Of a stretch of DNA of 64,000 bases, positions 1 through 9,170 are shown piece by piece. Location: positions 1,853,501 through 1,917,500 of the forward strand of contig NZ_CP077089.1 in the NCBI RefSeq assembly GCF_014268445.2. Reading direction: 5' to 3'. Source of the DNA: Pseudomonas tensinigenes (lineage in GTDB: Bacteria; Pseudomonadota; Gammaproteobacteria; Pseudomonadales; Pseudomonadaceae). Each line of letters starts with the position of its first letter. Position 1 is the stretch's first letter. The notes below the pieces were generated by a model. The model made no database searches and was not told the DNA's origin. It saw only the letters and a list, made by a program, of their open reading frames with translations. The translations under genes and the position numbers were made by a program.

Positions 1-803
1 GCGGCAAACTCAAGCCGGGCATGACCATTGTCGAGCCGACGTCGGGTAACACGGGGATTGGCCTGGCATTTGTTGCCGCCGCTCGTGGTTACAAATTGAT
101 GCTGACCATGCCGGCCTCGATGAGTATCGAGCGCCGTAAGGTTCTCAAGGCCTTGGGCGCCGAGCTGGTGTTGACCGAGCCGGCCAAGGGCATGAAAGGC
201 GCCATCGAGAAAGCCGCCGAGATCGTCGCCAGCGATGCTGACAAGTACTTCATGCCATCGCAGTTCGATAACCCGGCCAACCCGGCGATTCACGAAAAAA
301 CCACCGGTCCGGAAATCTGGAACGACACCGATGGTGCGGTGGATGTACTGGTGGCCGGAGTCGGCACCGGCGGAACCATCACGGGCGTTTCGCGGTATAT
401 CAAGAATACCCAGGGCAAACCGATCCTGTCGGTGGCGGTGGAACCGGTTTCCTCGCCGGTGATCAGCCAGGCGCTGGCGGGCGAAGAGATCAAACCGAGT
501 CCGCACAAGATTCAGGGGATCGGTGCCGGTTTTGTGCCGAAGAACCTGGATCTGTCGATGGTCGACCGGGTCGAGCAGGTCACCGACGACGAATCCAAGG
601 CCATGGCGCTGCGCTTGATGCAGGAAGAAGGGATTTTGTGCGGCATCTCCTGCGGTGCAGCGATGGCGGTAGCAGTGCGTCTGGCGGAGACGCCGGAAAT
701 GCAGGGCAAGACTATCGTGGTGATTCTGCCTGACTCGGGTGAGCGTTATCTGTCGAGCATGTTGTTCAGCGATCTGTTCACTGAACAGGAGACTCAGCAG
801 TAA
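1..803 (+). CDS. cysK: Cysteine synthase A, 3' part (5' end outside window)
   Basis: O-acetylserine sulfhydrylase, the PLP enzyme that makes cysteine from O-acetylserine and sulfide in the cytoplasm. The frame is open from base 3, so the N-terminus with the PLP lysine lies upstream of the window. The visible part begins [20 protein letters not shown], the substrate loop of the family (PTSGNTG). It continues with the glycine-rich PLP phosphate loop [10 protein letters not shown] and the C-terminal motif GISCGAA, and ends at TAA 801-803. About 267 residues of a usual 320 or so are present. CysM is the main alternative, but SGNTGIGLA followed by [10 protein letters not shown] fits CysK better. 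No terminator is visible immediately after the stop. Confidence 0.95.
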   Translation, partial: GKLKPGMTIVEPTSGNTGIGLAFVAAARGYKLMLTMPASMSIERRKVLKALGAELVLTEPAKGMKGAIEKAAEIVASDADKYFMPSQFDNPANPAIHEKTTGPEIWNDTDGAVDVLVAGVGTGGTITGVSRYIKNTQGKPILSVAVEPVSSPVISQALAGEEIKPSPHKIQGIGAGFVPKNLDLSMVDRVEQVTDDESKAMALRLMQEEGILCGISCGAAMAVAVRLAETPEMQGKTIVVILPDSGERYLSSMLFSDLFTEQETQQ

Positions 804-987
804 TCCAGTTGATTCAGGTCAGCCGCGGTTCAGGATCGTTATGCTAATAAATGCTTTGTTGCGCAATTCTTAACACTGATTCTTGTGTAAGGCGGGTTTT
901 GCCCGGCGCCGGTAGTGTTTATCATGGCCGGCTGCCATGCCGGGTAAAGGGCGTTGCGCAGCGTTGTCTTTATTCAAGGAGTTGTTG

Positions 988-1926
988 ATGACCTTTTCGT
1001 TTGCCGCCAAGGCGTTTGTGCTGCTGCTCTTTTTGGGCAGCACGCTCTATGTGCATTTGCGCGGCAAGGCGCGTTTGCCGGTTCTGCGTCAGTTCGTCAA
1101 CCACTCGGCGCTCTTCGCTCCTTACAACGCCTTGATGTACCTGTTTTCCGGCGTGCCGTCGAAGCCGTATCTGGATCGCAGCAAATTCCCGGAACTGGAC
1201 GTACTGCGCGACAACTGGGAAACCATTCGCGACGAGGCCATGCACCTGTTCGACGAAGGCTATATTCGCGCGGCGGAAAAGAACAATGACGCCGGTTTCG
1301 GCTCGTTCTTCAAGAAGGGCTGGAAGCGTTTCTACCTCAAGTGGTACGACAAACCGCTGCCGTCGGCTGAAACCCTGTGCCCGAAAACCGTCGCGCTGGT
1401 CAGTGCGATTCCCAACGTCAAAGGCGCGATGTTCGCGCTGTTGCCGGGTGGCAGCCATTTGAACCCGCATCGCGATCCGTTCGCCGGCTCGCTGCGTTAT
1501 CACCTCGGCTTGTCGACGCCGAACTCCGACGATTGCCGGATTTTCGTCGATGGTCAGGTGTACGCCTGGCGTGACGGCGAAGACGTGATGTTCGACGAAA
1601 CCTACGTGCACTGGGTCAAGAACGAAACCGACCAAACCCGCGTGATCCTGTTCTGCGACGTCGAGCGTCCGCTGAGCAACCGCCTCATGACCCGCATCAA
1701 CCGCTCGATCAGCGCCTGGCTCGGCCGTGCCACCGCACCGCAGAACCTCGACGACGAACGCGTCGGCGGGATCAATCAGGCCTACGCCTGGAGCAAGAGC
1801 TTCAGCGACAAATTCAGCGGCGTGGTCAAACAGTGGAAACGCCGTCATCCGAAGGCCTACCGCGTGATGCGGCCGGTGCTGGCAGTGGTGGTGTTGACGT
1901 TGTTGGGGTATTGGCTGTTTGGTTGA
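988..1926 (+). CDS. lpxO: Lipid A hydroxylase LpxO
   Basis: Fe(II)/2-oxoglutarate dioxygenase of the aspartyl/asparaginyl beta-hydroxylase family that 2-hydroxylates a secondary acyl chain of lipid A at the inner membrane. The protein has 312 residues. It has an N-terminal membrane segment (about residues 4-22), iron ligands in HRD (H161, D163) and H208, and an arginine (R218) expected to hold 2-oxoglutarate. A second hydrophobic segment is at the extreme C-terminus. I chose the ATG at 988 because AAGGAG lies just upstream (976-981). A longer frame from 937 has no ribosome site. A strong terminator follows directly. Confidence 0.92.
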   Translation: MTFSFAAKAFVLLLFLGSTLYVHLRGKARLPVLRQFVNHSALFAPYNALMYLFSGVPSKPYLDRSKFPELDVLRDNWETIRDEAMHLFDEGYIRAAEKNNDAGFGSFFKKGWKRFYLKWYDKPLPSAETLCPKTVALVSAIPNVKGAMFALLPGGSHLNPHRDPFAGSLRYHLGLSTPNSDDCRIFVDGQVYAWRDGEDVMFDETYVHWVKNETDQTRVILFCDVERPLSNRLMTRINRSISAWLGRATAPQNLDDERVGGINQAYAWSKSFSDKFSGVVKQWKRRHPKAYRVMRPVLAVVVLTLLGYWLFG

Positions 1927-1941
1927 GGCTGGATGTGTAAT

Positions 1942-1970
1942 AAAAACCGCTCCTTGTGAGCGGTTTTTTA
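1942..1970 (+). terminator. Rho-independent terminator after lpxO
   Basis: AAAAACCGCTC and GAGCGGTTTTT form a perfect stem with a five-base loop and a T tract, 15 bases after the lpxO stop. The A tract on the left side lets it also end transcription from the minus-strand gene that finishes at 1982. Confidence 0.92.
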
Positions 1971-1981
1971 TTGCCTGCGAA

Positions 1982-2182
1982 TCAGCGCCGTCCAGCGAGA
2001 ACGTTGGGTTCATCTACGTCAATGCCATCGACAAGAACCTGCAGAAATCGTTGCTGGTTGGTGGATAACACTAAATCCCCCAGCTTTTCATCGGCTTTGC
2101 GTGATCCCTTTTTCGAGGGGGCTCGTTTAACAACCTTACGCATTTTTTTGCCCTCGCTGATCATTAATTGAACAGTTTTCAC
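1982..2182 (-). CDS. Small basic protein of unknown function, coupled to the GNAT-like gene
   Basis: 66 residues, not recognised. The first 30 residues are rich in Lys and Arg (GKKMRKVVKRAPSKKGSRK). The rest is an amphipathic, leucine-containing tail ending in LAGRR. Its GTG start overlaps the TGA stop of the preceding 175-residue gene in a GTGA arrangement, which implies translational coupling and a joint role. The basic N-terminus could bind nucleic acid or an acidic partner. It does not show a ribbon-helix-helix pattern I can defend. G+C is lower than in the flanking core genes. It could be an antitoxin or accessory protein, but that is only inference. Confidence 0.6.
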   Translation of the reverse strand: MKTVQLMISEGKKMRKVVKRAPSKKGSRKADEKLGDLVLSTNQQRFLQVLVDGIDVDEPNVLAGRR

Positions 2183-2706
2183 AATACTTTACCCTCCACT
2201 GCGAGCACAAGCCGGCCATCCAAATCAAATGTGAAGCCGAGCTGTCTATATTTCGGAATGGCTCCTTGCATGGGCTCCTGAACTTCAATCAATCTGCTGC
2301 CAATAATTTGGGCAAATTCGTCAATGGCCAGCATCGCCAACGCCGCGATACGGTTTTTAAGTGGATGCGCTTCCCCTGGCCTTCCCTCTAGTCGCACGAT
2401 TCGAATTCGCTGACGGCTATTGTTTGGAATGACAAAACACAGCCCGCAGAGCTCTTGTTCAAACCAGATCGCGACATCCAGAGACAAGGGTTCTCGGGTC
2501 TTCCAGGTGACGACATCTCCCCAGGAAAAATGCGGGTTATCCCAAAGCTCAAAAGCACTCATTGCCTGAGCATCGATGGCTTCGAAGCGTACTTTCGAAA
2601 AGTCTGCTCCCTCATGAAAAAGCATTTTCTTGGTGGTGATACTAGCCGCCTTTCTCGCCTCTGACCGACACAACTGATAGCGCAGATAACTCCGTTCCCT
2701 TGGCAT
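2179..2706 (-). CDS. GNAT-fold acetyltransferase-like protein
   Basis: 175 residues. The C-terminal half reads like a GNAT domain. A hydrophobic strand (DVAIWFEQELCGLCFVIPNN) is followed by a motif A-like turn, EGRPGEAHPLKNRIAALAM, where acetyl-CoA would sit. A motif B-like stretch follows, VQEPMQGAIPKYRQLGFTF, with the typical Y-x-x-LGF. The N-terminal 50 residues are basic and show no known domain. It starts at ATG 2704-2706 without a clear Shine-Dalgarno sequence, and its stop overlaps the start of the 66-residue gene. Substrate unknown; roles such as small-molecule or protein acetylation, or a GNAT toxin, are all open. Confidence 0.65.
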   Translation of the reverse strand: MPRERSYLRYQLCRSEARKAASITTKKMLFHEGADFSKVRFEAIDAQAMSAFELWDNPHFSWGDVVTWKTREPLSLDVAIWFEQELCGLCFVIPNNSRQRIRIVRLEGRPGEAHPLKNRIAALAMLAIDEFAQIIGSRLIEVQEPMQGAIPKYRQLGFTFDLDGRLVLAVEGKVL

Positions 2707-2896
2707 ATGATTTCGAGCATTCCATGTCTCCCCATCGATAGGTGTAGCCGTTGCTCAACAGCCTATTCAGCTCCCATGTATCCGTCGCTACTGGCCCTTT
2801 GTCCAAATCATTGCAATCCATGTCGCCCGCTGGTTATAGTCGGCGCTCGTGAGCCGTACGGCTCACCCTCCAACCCCTCAAAAAAGATCTGCGCCA
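2707..2896. other. Intergenic segment with an 18-bp perfect palindrome
   Basis: No convincing gene. It holds the upstream region of the minus-strand GNAT-like gene and a perfect palindrome GTGAGCCG-TA-CGGCTCAC at 2849-2866. That could be a dimer-binding site or a hairpin. Base composition is less G+C-rich than the surrounding core genes. Confidence 0.4.
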
Positions 2897-3061
2897 ATGC
2901 CTGCATCCCTTATCAACGCGGTAGTCGATTCAGCGGTCAACGCTGGCGTCGTGCCGTGCGGGAATCAGCAGCCCCAGCAGATCAGTCATTACCCTCCACC
3001 TGTCAGTAGCACGCCGGTGTGCGCAGTCGTATCACCGCCGGGCGTTGGCGTTTCGGGCTGA
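2897..3061 (+). CDS. Possible 54-residue proline-rich small protein
   Basis: An ATG frame encoding a peptide beginning MPASLINAVVDSAVNAGVVP, then a polar Gln/Pro stretch, then a valine/proline tail ending GVGVSG. The frame also stays open further upstream. There is no strong ribosome site (only AAAAAAGATC 10-15 bases before). In favour, the N-terminal helix is regular and hydrophobic and the sequence is not a shadow of another gene. Against, it is short and has unusual composition. I report it as a candidate only. Confidence 0.35.
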   Translation: MPASLINAVVDSAVNAGVVPCGNQQPQQISHYPPPVSSTPVCAVVSPPGVGVSG

Positions 3062-3156
3062 TCGGCAGTTTCTGCTGACCCCTGCGCCCGCCAGAAAAAC
3101 CTACTGAATTTCAGCTTCGGCTGAGTTGGCTTCTTGCCTGACTACAGGTGGTATTC

Positions 3157-4020
3157 ATGTTTGTCCTTTCGAAAAAATCCGCGCTCGCGGCGACGTCCAC
3201 GAGCCTGTTCGTTCTGCTGTGGAGCAGCGGGGCGATCTTCTCCAAATGGGGGCTGGCCCACGCATCACCGTTTGCCTTTTTGCTGATTCGCTTTGTGATT
3301 GCCTTGTGCGGGCTGGTGCTGCTGGCGCCGTTGCTCAAGTTGAAGTTGCCCAAGGGCGGCCGGCCGATGTTGTTTGCGATTGCCACGGGCGTAGTGTTGT
3401 TGGGGGCCTACCAGATTTTCTATCTGCTGGCGCTCGACACCAAAGTCACCCCGGGGGTGATGGCGACCATCATGGGTGTGCAGCCGATTCTCACCGTGGT
3501 GTTGATGGAGCGGCAGCGCTCCGCGAGCCGGATGTTCGGGCTGGCGCTGGGGCTGGCTGGTCTGATCATGGTTGTTTACCAGGGCATCGGTCTGGCCGGG
3601 ATGTCATGGGCGGGGATGCTGTTTGGTCTGCTGGCGCTGGCGAGCATGACGCTGGGCTCTATCATGCAGAAACGCATCACCGACAATCCCCTCGGTACAC
3701 TGCCGGTGCAATATCTGGCCGGGCTGTTGTTGTGCGGGATTTTCGTGCCGTTTCAGCCATTCCACTTTGAACACAGCACAGGTTTTATCGTGCCGGTGTT
3801 GTGGATGGGGCTGGTGGTGTCGGTGCTGGCGACGTTGTTGCTGTATCGGCTGATCGCGCGGGGCAATCTGGTGAATGTCACCAGTTTGTTCTATCTGGTG
3901 CCGGCGGTGACGGCGGTGATGGATTACCTGATTTTCGGCAATCGCCTGGCGGCGTTGAGTTTGCTGGGAATGCTGTTGATCATCGTTGGGCTGGCGTTTG
4001 TGTTTCGTAAAACCAGTTAA
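3157..4020 (+). CDS. EamA-family (drug/metabolite transporter superfamily) permease
   Basis: 287 residues with about ten membrane segments in two repeated EamA halves, an inner-membrane exporter or permease of small metabolites. The N-terminal half carries the typical LLWSSGAIFSKWGL start of helix 1 and the second half ends with LIFGNRLAALSLLGMLLII. ATG 3157 is preferred over GTG 3148 because AGGTGG sits six bases before it. Substrate cannot be read from sequence; amino acids or their analogues are common for this family. It is convergent with a second EamA gene across a REP pair. Confidence 0.85.
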   Translation: MFVLSKKSALAATSTSLFVLLWSSGAIFSKWGLAHASPFAFLLIRFVIALCGLVLLAPLLKLKLPKGGRPMLFAIATGVVLLGAYQIFYLLALDTKVTPGVMATIMGVQPILTVVLMERQRSASRMFGLALGLAGLIMVVYQGIGLAGMSWAGMLFGLLALASMTLGSIMQKRITDNPLGTLPVQYLAGLLLCGIFVPFQPFHFEHSTGFIVPVLWMGLVVSVLATLLLYRLIARGNLVNVTSLFYLVPAVTAVMDYLIFGNRLAALSLLGMLLIIVGLAFVFRKTS

Positions 4021-4048
4021 TAGATAGATTGGCGGCGCTTGTCCCGCC

Positions 4049-4135
4049 GCCTTCGCGAGCAGGCTCGCTCCCACATTGGAATGCATTTCAATGTGGGAGC
4101 GACGGTGCGACGATTCGACTTGCTCGCGAATACGG
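4049..4135. repeat. REP pair (REPIN), one arm degenerate
   Basis: The left arm CTTCGCGAGCAGGCTCGCTCCCACA is a complete copy of the fluorescens-group REP. The right arm starts with TGTGGGAGCGA and ends with CTTGCTCGCGAA but has an insertion and substitutions in the middle. It lies between two convergent transporter genes. Confidence 0.85.
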
Positions 4136-4153
4136 ACGCCCAACGCCATGAAT

Positions 4154-5062
4154 CTAGCGGGCTGTCACCTGCGAAGGTTTCACCACCGCCGGCTTCAACA
4201 CCAACCACAACGCCAGCGCAATCAATACCCCGCCAAAAATGTGCGCCATCGATAACGGCTCATCCAGCAACAGCGCCCCCCACAACACCCCGAACGGCGG
4301 AATCATGAAGGTCACGGTCATCGATTTCACCGGCCCGATCGAACTGAGCAGGCGGAAGTAGATGATGTAGGCGAATGCCGTGCAACCGAGGCCCAGGCCC
4401 AACAGCGACAGCCAGACATTCCAGCCACCCCAACTGACCGGCGGCGCGGTGATCACGCTGTAGCCGAACAGCGGCAACAGGAACAACGTTGCGCCGAGCA
4501 TGCTGCCCAGTGCCGACAATCGGCTGTCCAGTCCACCGGCCTGATCCAGCCAGCGCCGCGCGAGGAAACCGGCAAAGCCGTAGCAAGTGGTCGCGAGCAG
4601 GCAGGCGAGGGCGCCCAGCAACAGTTGCATGTCAAATGCCACGGGACCGGAGCGGGTCAGCACGCCAACGCCTAACAGACCGAGGAACACCCCGCCCAGT
4701 TTGGCTGCGGTGAGTTTTTCACTGAAGAACAACCCGCCAATCAGCACGCCCATCAGCGGCGTGGTGGCGTTGAAAATCGCCGAATAGCCGGCTGGCAGTA
4801 CCTGAGCGGCGACCGAATACAGCGTTGCCGGAATCCCCGAGTTGATCACGCCCAGCAGCATCACGGTTTTCAGTTTGCCTTTGAAATCCCAGCGCACGCG
4901 CATCAGCCCGAGGATCACCAGCAGGCCAACGGCCGCAATCGATACGCGAAAGAACCCGGTCGGAATCGTGCCGATCGCTGGCGCGATAATGCGCATGAAC
5001 AGAAAACTCGCGCCCCAGATGGCCGCCAGCGACAACATACGGAAAATATCGACAGGGCTCAC
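4154..5062 (-). CDS. EamA-family (drug/metabolite transporter superfamily) permease
   Basis: 302 residues, ten predicted membrane segments, two EamA repeats. It begins MSPVDIFRMLSLAAIWGASF with the usual A(I/V)WG motif in helix 1, and the second repeat has the family's D-E-P motif (GALLLDEPLS). The start is GTG at 5060-5062, supported by GGAGA about nine bases upstream. It is an inner-membrane metabolite/drug permease with unknown substrate. It shares little detailed sequence with the neighbouring EamA protein, so this is not a recent tandem duplication. Confidence 0.87.
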   Translation of the reverse strand: MSPVDIFRMLSLAAIWGASFLFMRIIAPAIGTIPTGFFRVSIAAVGLLVILGLMRVRWDFKGKLKTVMLLGVINSGIPATLYSVAAQVLPAGYSAIFNATTPLMGVLIGGLFFSEKLTAAKLGGVFLGLLGVGVLTRSGPVAFDMQLLLGALACLLATTCYGFAGFLARRWLDQAGGLDSRLSALGSMLGATLFLLPLFGYSVITAPPVSWGGWNVWLSLLGLGLGCTAFAYIIYFRLLSSIGPVKSMTVTFMIPPFGVLWGALLLDEPLSMAHIFGGVLIALALWLVLKPAVVKPSQVTAR

Positions 5063-5147
5063 GGCGGGTCTCCTTCCTTGATCGGGACGAGAGTGTTGCC
5101 GAGCGCCCTGACGATGGCAACCGCTATTCGGGCATTCAACTTTTTGC

Positions 5148-6773
5148 TCAGATCACAAAGCGTGTGACCAGGCCGTTGAGATCGACCGCCAGACGCGACA
5201 ATTCCTGACTCGCGGCCGAGGTCTGCGTCGCCCCTGCGGCGGTTTGGGTCGAGAGGTCACGGATGGTCACCAGATTCTGATCGACCTCACGCGCCACCAA
5301 AGCCTGTTGCTCGGCCGCGCTGGCGATCACCAGATTGCGTTGGTTGATCTGCGAGATCGACGCGGTGATTTTCTCCAGCGCCTGGCCCGCGCTGTTGGCT
5401 CGGCGCAACGTCTGGCCAGCCTGCTCGGCACTGCTCTGCAACGCGCCAACAGTTGCCCCGGTGCCTTGCTGGATGCTGCTGATCATCAGCTCGATTTCTT
5501 CGGTGGAATTCTGCGTGCGTTGTGCGAGCGAACGCACTTCATCGGCGACCACGGCAAAACCGCGCCCGGCTTCACCGGCGCGTGCCGCTTCGATCGCCGC
5601 ATTGAGCGCCAACAGATTGGTCTGCCCGGCAATCCCGCGAATCACCTCCAGCACTTTGCTGATGTCCTGCGCCTGAGTGGCCAGGCCCTCGGCTTGTTCA
5701 GAAGCACCGAGTACTGCATCGACCAGCTCCTGAATCGAACTGATGGTTTCGCTGACCTGTACATGGCCGTGCTTGCTGTCCTCGTTCGACGCAGCAGATG
5801 CCTCGGCGCTGGACACCGCGTTGGCAGCGACTTCGTCCACAGCCGTGCTCATCTCGGTGACCGCGGTGGCGGCTTGTTCGATCTGATCGTTCTGCTGTTG
5901 CAGGCCGCGGGTGCTTTGCTCCATCACCGAACTCATTTCCTCGGCCGCGGAAGCCAATTGCTGCGCCGACTCGCTGATACCGCGAATGGTCGAGCGCAGA
6001 TTGCCCTGCATCTCGGCCAACGCATCCAGCAGATGCGCAGCCTCATCTTTACCGGTGCTGACGATCTGGCCGCTGAGGTCGCCGGCGGCAATGCGTCGTG
6101 CCACATCCAGTGCCTGATTGATCGGCGTGGTGATGCTGCGGGTCAGCAACCAGGCCAATAGCAAGGTGGCAAGCAGGGCGACCACGATGATCGACGCGAC
6201 GATCCACAGAGCCTGCTGATACATCGCCGCAGCGGCTTCGGCTGCGGCATCCGCACCTTGTTGGTTGAGGGTGATCATCTGCTCTAGCGTCTTGTCGAGC
6301 ACAGTGCCCTGCGGTGCCAGTTCATTGCTCAAACGCGTGGCAGCCTGCTCGTTCTGCCCCGCGTCAATCTGGCTGACAATCTGATCGAGAATGCTCAGGT
6401 ATTTGCCGACGGCCGCGTTCAAGCCGTCGAGCATCGCTTGTTCCTGATCACTGGCGATCAAGGCTTTGTGATCGTTGAGGCGCTTGAGCAACTCATCGCG
6501 TTGCGCCTTGAGAATGCCTTTGCTTCTGTCGCGCACCGCGGGTTGGGTGACTGCGATCAGACGCAAGGATTCGAGGCGGATGCTGGCGATATTCGCCGCC
6601 GCGTCATGAATGCTCTCGATGCTGGGCATCCACGATTCTTCGATCACTGCCGCACTTTCGCGCAGGGTTTTCATTTGGCCCAGACCGAACAGGCCGACCA
6701 CCACCAGCAGACTGGCCAAAACGGCAAAGCTCAAACTGGCGCGCAAACCTATGCGCAGATTCCGGATAGACAT
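5148..6773 (-). CDS. Methyl-accepting chemotaxis protein
   Basis: 541-residue chemoreceptor. Order: cytoplasmic start, TM1 (about 11-33), a periplasmic helical domain of about 150 residues with four-helix-bundle character, TM2 (about 188-211), HAMP (about 212-265, beginning [21 protein letters not shown]), then the signalling domain. The hairpin tip carries the invariant [19 protein letters not shown] followed by [12 protein letters not shown], which binds CheA and CheW. It ends ...LVTRFVI with no C-terminal pentapeptide for CheR/CheB tethering. ATG 6773 has AAGGAG eleven bases upstream. The ligand cannot be read from sequence; small carboxylates and amines are frequent ligands of such four-helix domains. 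Confidence 0.94.
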   Translation of the reverse strand: MSIRNLRIGLRASLSFAVLASLLVVVGLFGLGQMKTLRESAAVIEESWMPSIESIHDAAANIASIRLESLRLIAVTQPAVRDRSKGILKAQRDELLKRLNDHKALIASDQEQAMLDGLNAAVGKYLSILDQIVSQIDAGQNEQAATRLSNELAPQGTVLDKTLEQMITLNQQGADAAAEAAAAMYQQALWIVASIIVVALLATLLLAWLLTRSITTPINQALDVARRIAAGDLSGQIVSTGKDEAAHLLDALAEMQGNLRSTIRGISESAQQLASAAEEMSSVMEQSTRGLQQQNDQIEQAATAVTEMSTAVDEVAANAVSSAEASAASNEDSKHGHVQVSETISSIQELVDAVLGASEQAEGLATQAQDISKVLEVIRGIAGQTNLLALNAAIEAARAGEAGRGFAVVADEVRSLAQRTQNSTEEIELMISSIQQGTGATVGALQSSAEQAGQTLRRANSAGQALEKITASISQINQRNLVIASAAEQQALVAREVDQNLVTIRDLSTQTAAGATQTSAASQELSRLAVDLNGLVTRFVI

Positions 6774-7171
6774 CAGTGTGCTCCTTGATCTTTGAGGGGG
6801 GGAGGTCGTCCTCGTCAGCGAGGATCTTGTTATGAGGCGGGTAATGGCGGGCTGTATATCAAAGTGCCATTATTTTGGTAAGACCAATCTGGCGTCGTCT
6901 CCGAGGGTGCGTGAATTTGCAGCAAAGCCACGGCCTAGACGCGTGTATTCGCTATTGGATGCGAAGCCCAGAGAATTCGCGGGCTGGCGCAGGAAGAGAG
7001 GCCGCACCGCTCAGGCGCTTAACTGACCGAACGGTCGATTAAAAAAACTTTGCAGAAACGGCGTTGGCGTACAACCCCGGCGCAGATTTGGCAGAAATTG
7101 CACTTCACCTGTGCGCACATCCGTAGCTAAGCTCAGGCACAGATTTCCAAACGCACGCCGAGGTCTTATCT
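6774..7171. other. Intergenic region upstream of aceK and of the chemoreceptor
   Basis: About 400 bases between divergent genes, so it must contain promoters for both. A 64-codon plus-strand frame (6832-7026) is basic, without ribosome site or recognisable features, and I do not call it. No repeat or terminator is evident. Confidence 0.5.
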
Positions 7172-8893
7172 ATGCCGCAGCAATGGCCAGCCACCGACAT
7201 CGCCCGCATGATCCTCGATGGCTTCGACGATTATCGCGAGCATTTCCGGCGGATCACCGACGGCGCCCGCGAGCGTTTTGAGCAGGCACGCTGGCAGGAG
7301 ACGCAAACGGCGTCGGCGGCGCGGATCAATCTCTATGAAGAAAAGGTCGGCGAAACCATCGCCCGCCTGCGCGAGTACTTCGACGATGAAACGCTGATGA
7401 ATGTCAGTTGCTGGCCGTTGGTGAAAAGCGCCTACATCAGCGTCATCGACCTGCGCTTCGACGATGAGCTGTCCGAGACCTGGTACAACTCGATTTTCTG
7501 CGGGCTGTTCAGCCACGACCTGATCAGCGACGGCTGCATGTTCATCCACACCACGCGCCCGAGCCTGCGCCGCGCCCGCGCTGCACAAACCCGCACATAC
7601 AAGCCGCAGGGACAACTGTCGGGGATGCTCGCGAGCATTTTTGCCGACTACCGTTTCAGCGAGGATTACGCCGATTTGCCGGGTGACTTGCTCCGGCTCG
7701 AAGCGCAACTGCGCGAGAATCTGCCGGACTGGGTGTGCAAGGATCCTGAGCTCAGCGTCGAGCTGTTTTCCTCGGTGTTGTACCGCAACAAGGGCGCGTA
7801 CCTGGTCGGACGCATCTACACCCGCGACGAGCAATGGCCGCTGGTGATTCCGCTGCTGCACCGCGAAGGGCGCGGGATTCAGATCGACGCGCTGATTACC
7901 GACGAAGCCGATGTGTCGATCATCTTCTCGTTCACCCGTTCGTATTTCATGGTCGACGTGCCGGTGCCGGCGGAATTCATCGGTTTCCTGCGGCGCATCT
8001 TGCCGGGCAAGCACATCGCCGAGCTGTACACCTCGATCGGTTTCTACAAGCACGGCAAGTCCGAGTTCTACCGCGCACTGATCAACCATCTGGCCAATAC
8101 CGATGACCAGTTCATCATGGCCCCGGGTGTGCGTGGCATGGTCATGAGCGTGTTCACCCTGCCGGGTTTCAACACCGTGTTCAAAATCATCAAGGACCGT
8201 TTTTCGCCGTCGAAAAACGTCGACCGCGCCACGGTGATCGAGAAGTATCGGCTGGTAAAAAGTGTCGACCGGGTAGGGCGTATGGCCGATACCCAGGAGT
8301 TCGCCGACTTCCGTTTTCCGTTGAGCAAGTTCGATCCGGCGTGTCTGGCAGAGCTGTTGGAGGTAGCACCATCAACGGTGTCGGTGGAAGGCGAGACGGT
8401 GCTGATCCGTCACTGCTGGACCGAGCGGCGAATGACCCCGCTCAACCTGTATCTGGAAAACGCCAACGATGCACAGGTGCGTGAGGCGCTGGAGGATTAC
8501 GGCCTGGCGATCAAGCAACTGGCGGCGGCGAACATCTTTCCCGGTGACATGTTGTTGAAGAACTTCGGCGTCACCCGGCATGGGCGGGTGGTGTTTTATG
8601 ACTATGATGAAATTTGTTTCCTGACCGAAGCCAACTTTCGCCACATCCCTGCGCCGCGCACGCCTGAGGACGAAATGGCCTCTGAACCGTGGTATTCGAT
8701 CGGGCCGCTGGATGTGTTTCCCGAGGAGTTTCCACCGTTCCTGTTTGCCGATTCCGGGCAGCGCAAGTTGTTCGATCAGTTGCATGGCGAGTTGTACAAC
8801 GCTGATTACTGGAAGAGTTTGCAGGAGGCGATTCGGGCGGGGAAAGTCATTGATGTCTTTCCTTATCGGCGTAAAGGCCTCGATAACGAGTAG
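7172..8893 (+). CDS. aceK: Isocitrate dehydrogenase kinase/phosphatase
   Basis: Bifunctional enzyme that phosphorylates and dephosphorylates isocitrate dehydrogenase to steer carbon into the glyoxylate shunt during growth on acetate or fatty acids. The 573 residues match the family length. An N-terminal regulatory helical domain (about 1-310) is followed by the kinase/phosphatase domain. The nucleotide loop is [12 protein letters not shown] (317-328), the ATP lysine is K338 in VFKIIKDRF, and catalytic D459 and N464 lie in [11 protein letters not shown]. The metal aspartate is D477 in [13 protein letters not shown] precedes ATG 7172 by seven bases. As in other pseudomonads it stands alone, not in an aceBAK operon. 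Confidence 0.96.
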   Translation: MPQQWPATDIARMILDGFDDYREHFRRITDGARERFEQARWQETQTASAARINLYEEKVGETIARLREYFDDETLMNVSCWPLVKSAYISVIDLRFDDELSETWYNSIFCGLFSHDLISDGCMFIHTTRPSLRRARAAQTRTYKPQGQLSGMLASIFADYRFSEDYADLPGDLLRLEAQLRENLPDWVCKDPELSVELFSSVLYRNKGAYLVGRIYTRDEQWPLVIPLLHREGRGIQIDALITDEADVSIIFSFTRSYFMVDVPVPAEFIGFLRRILPGKHIAELYTSIGFYKHGKSEFYRALINHLANTDDQFIMAPGVRGMVMSVFTLPGFNTVFKIIKDRFSPSKNVDRATVIEKYRLVKSVDRVGRMADTQEFADFRFPLSKFDPACLAELLEVAPSTVSVEGETVLIRHCWTERRMTPLNLYLENANDAQVREALEDYGLAIKQLAAANIFPGDMLLKNFGVTRHGRVVFYDYDEICFLTEANFRHIPAPRTPEDEMASEPWYSIGPLDVFPEEFPPFLFADSGQRKLFDQLHGELYNADYWKSLQEAIRAGKVIDVFPYRRKGLDNE

Positions 8894-8910
8894 CTCTTTT
8901 AAAAAAACAC

Positions 8911-9085
8911 CCTCACCCCAGCCCTCTCCCGGAGGGAGAGGGGGCCGACCGAGGTGTCTTGCGTCAAACGCCGACCTGAGAGACCCAGGCGATTATGGAT
9001 TCGGTGATGCACGTTCAGGTCGGCGAAGCTGGCAAAGTTGACTCGATCGGTCCCCTCTCCCTCCGGGAGAGGGCTAGGGTGAGGG
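8911..9085. repeat. Long inverted-repeat element, CCTCACCCCAGCCCTCTCCC family
   Basis: The left arm CCTCACCCCAGCCCTCTCCC with GGAGGGAGAGGGGGCCGA, and the right arm (TCGGTCCCCTCTCCCTCC, then GGGAGAGGGCTAGGGTGAGGG), are inverted copies enclosing about 90 bases of unique DNA. The same family occurs at 46075-46221. It is a non-coding, probably mobilised, palindromic element between aceK and hrpA. Confidence 0.85.
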
Positions 9086-9170
9086 CCGCAATCCCCCTGA
9101 CACGCCACAAATCCGCCAAATCTGCGACAATCCGCCCCCTGCATAAATAGACGACCGAATTGCCTACCCG

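Noticed and set aside
6832..7026. A 64-codon plus-strand frame between the chemoreceptor and aceK
   Set aside because: Basic random-looking sequence without a Shine-Dalgarno sequence, in a region that must hold two promoters.
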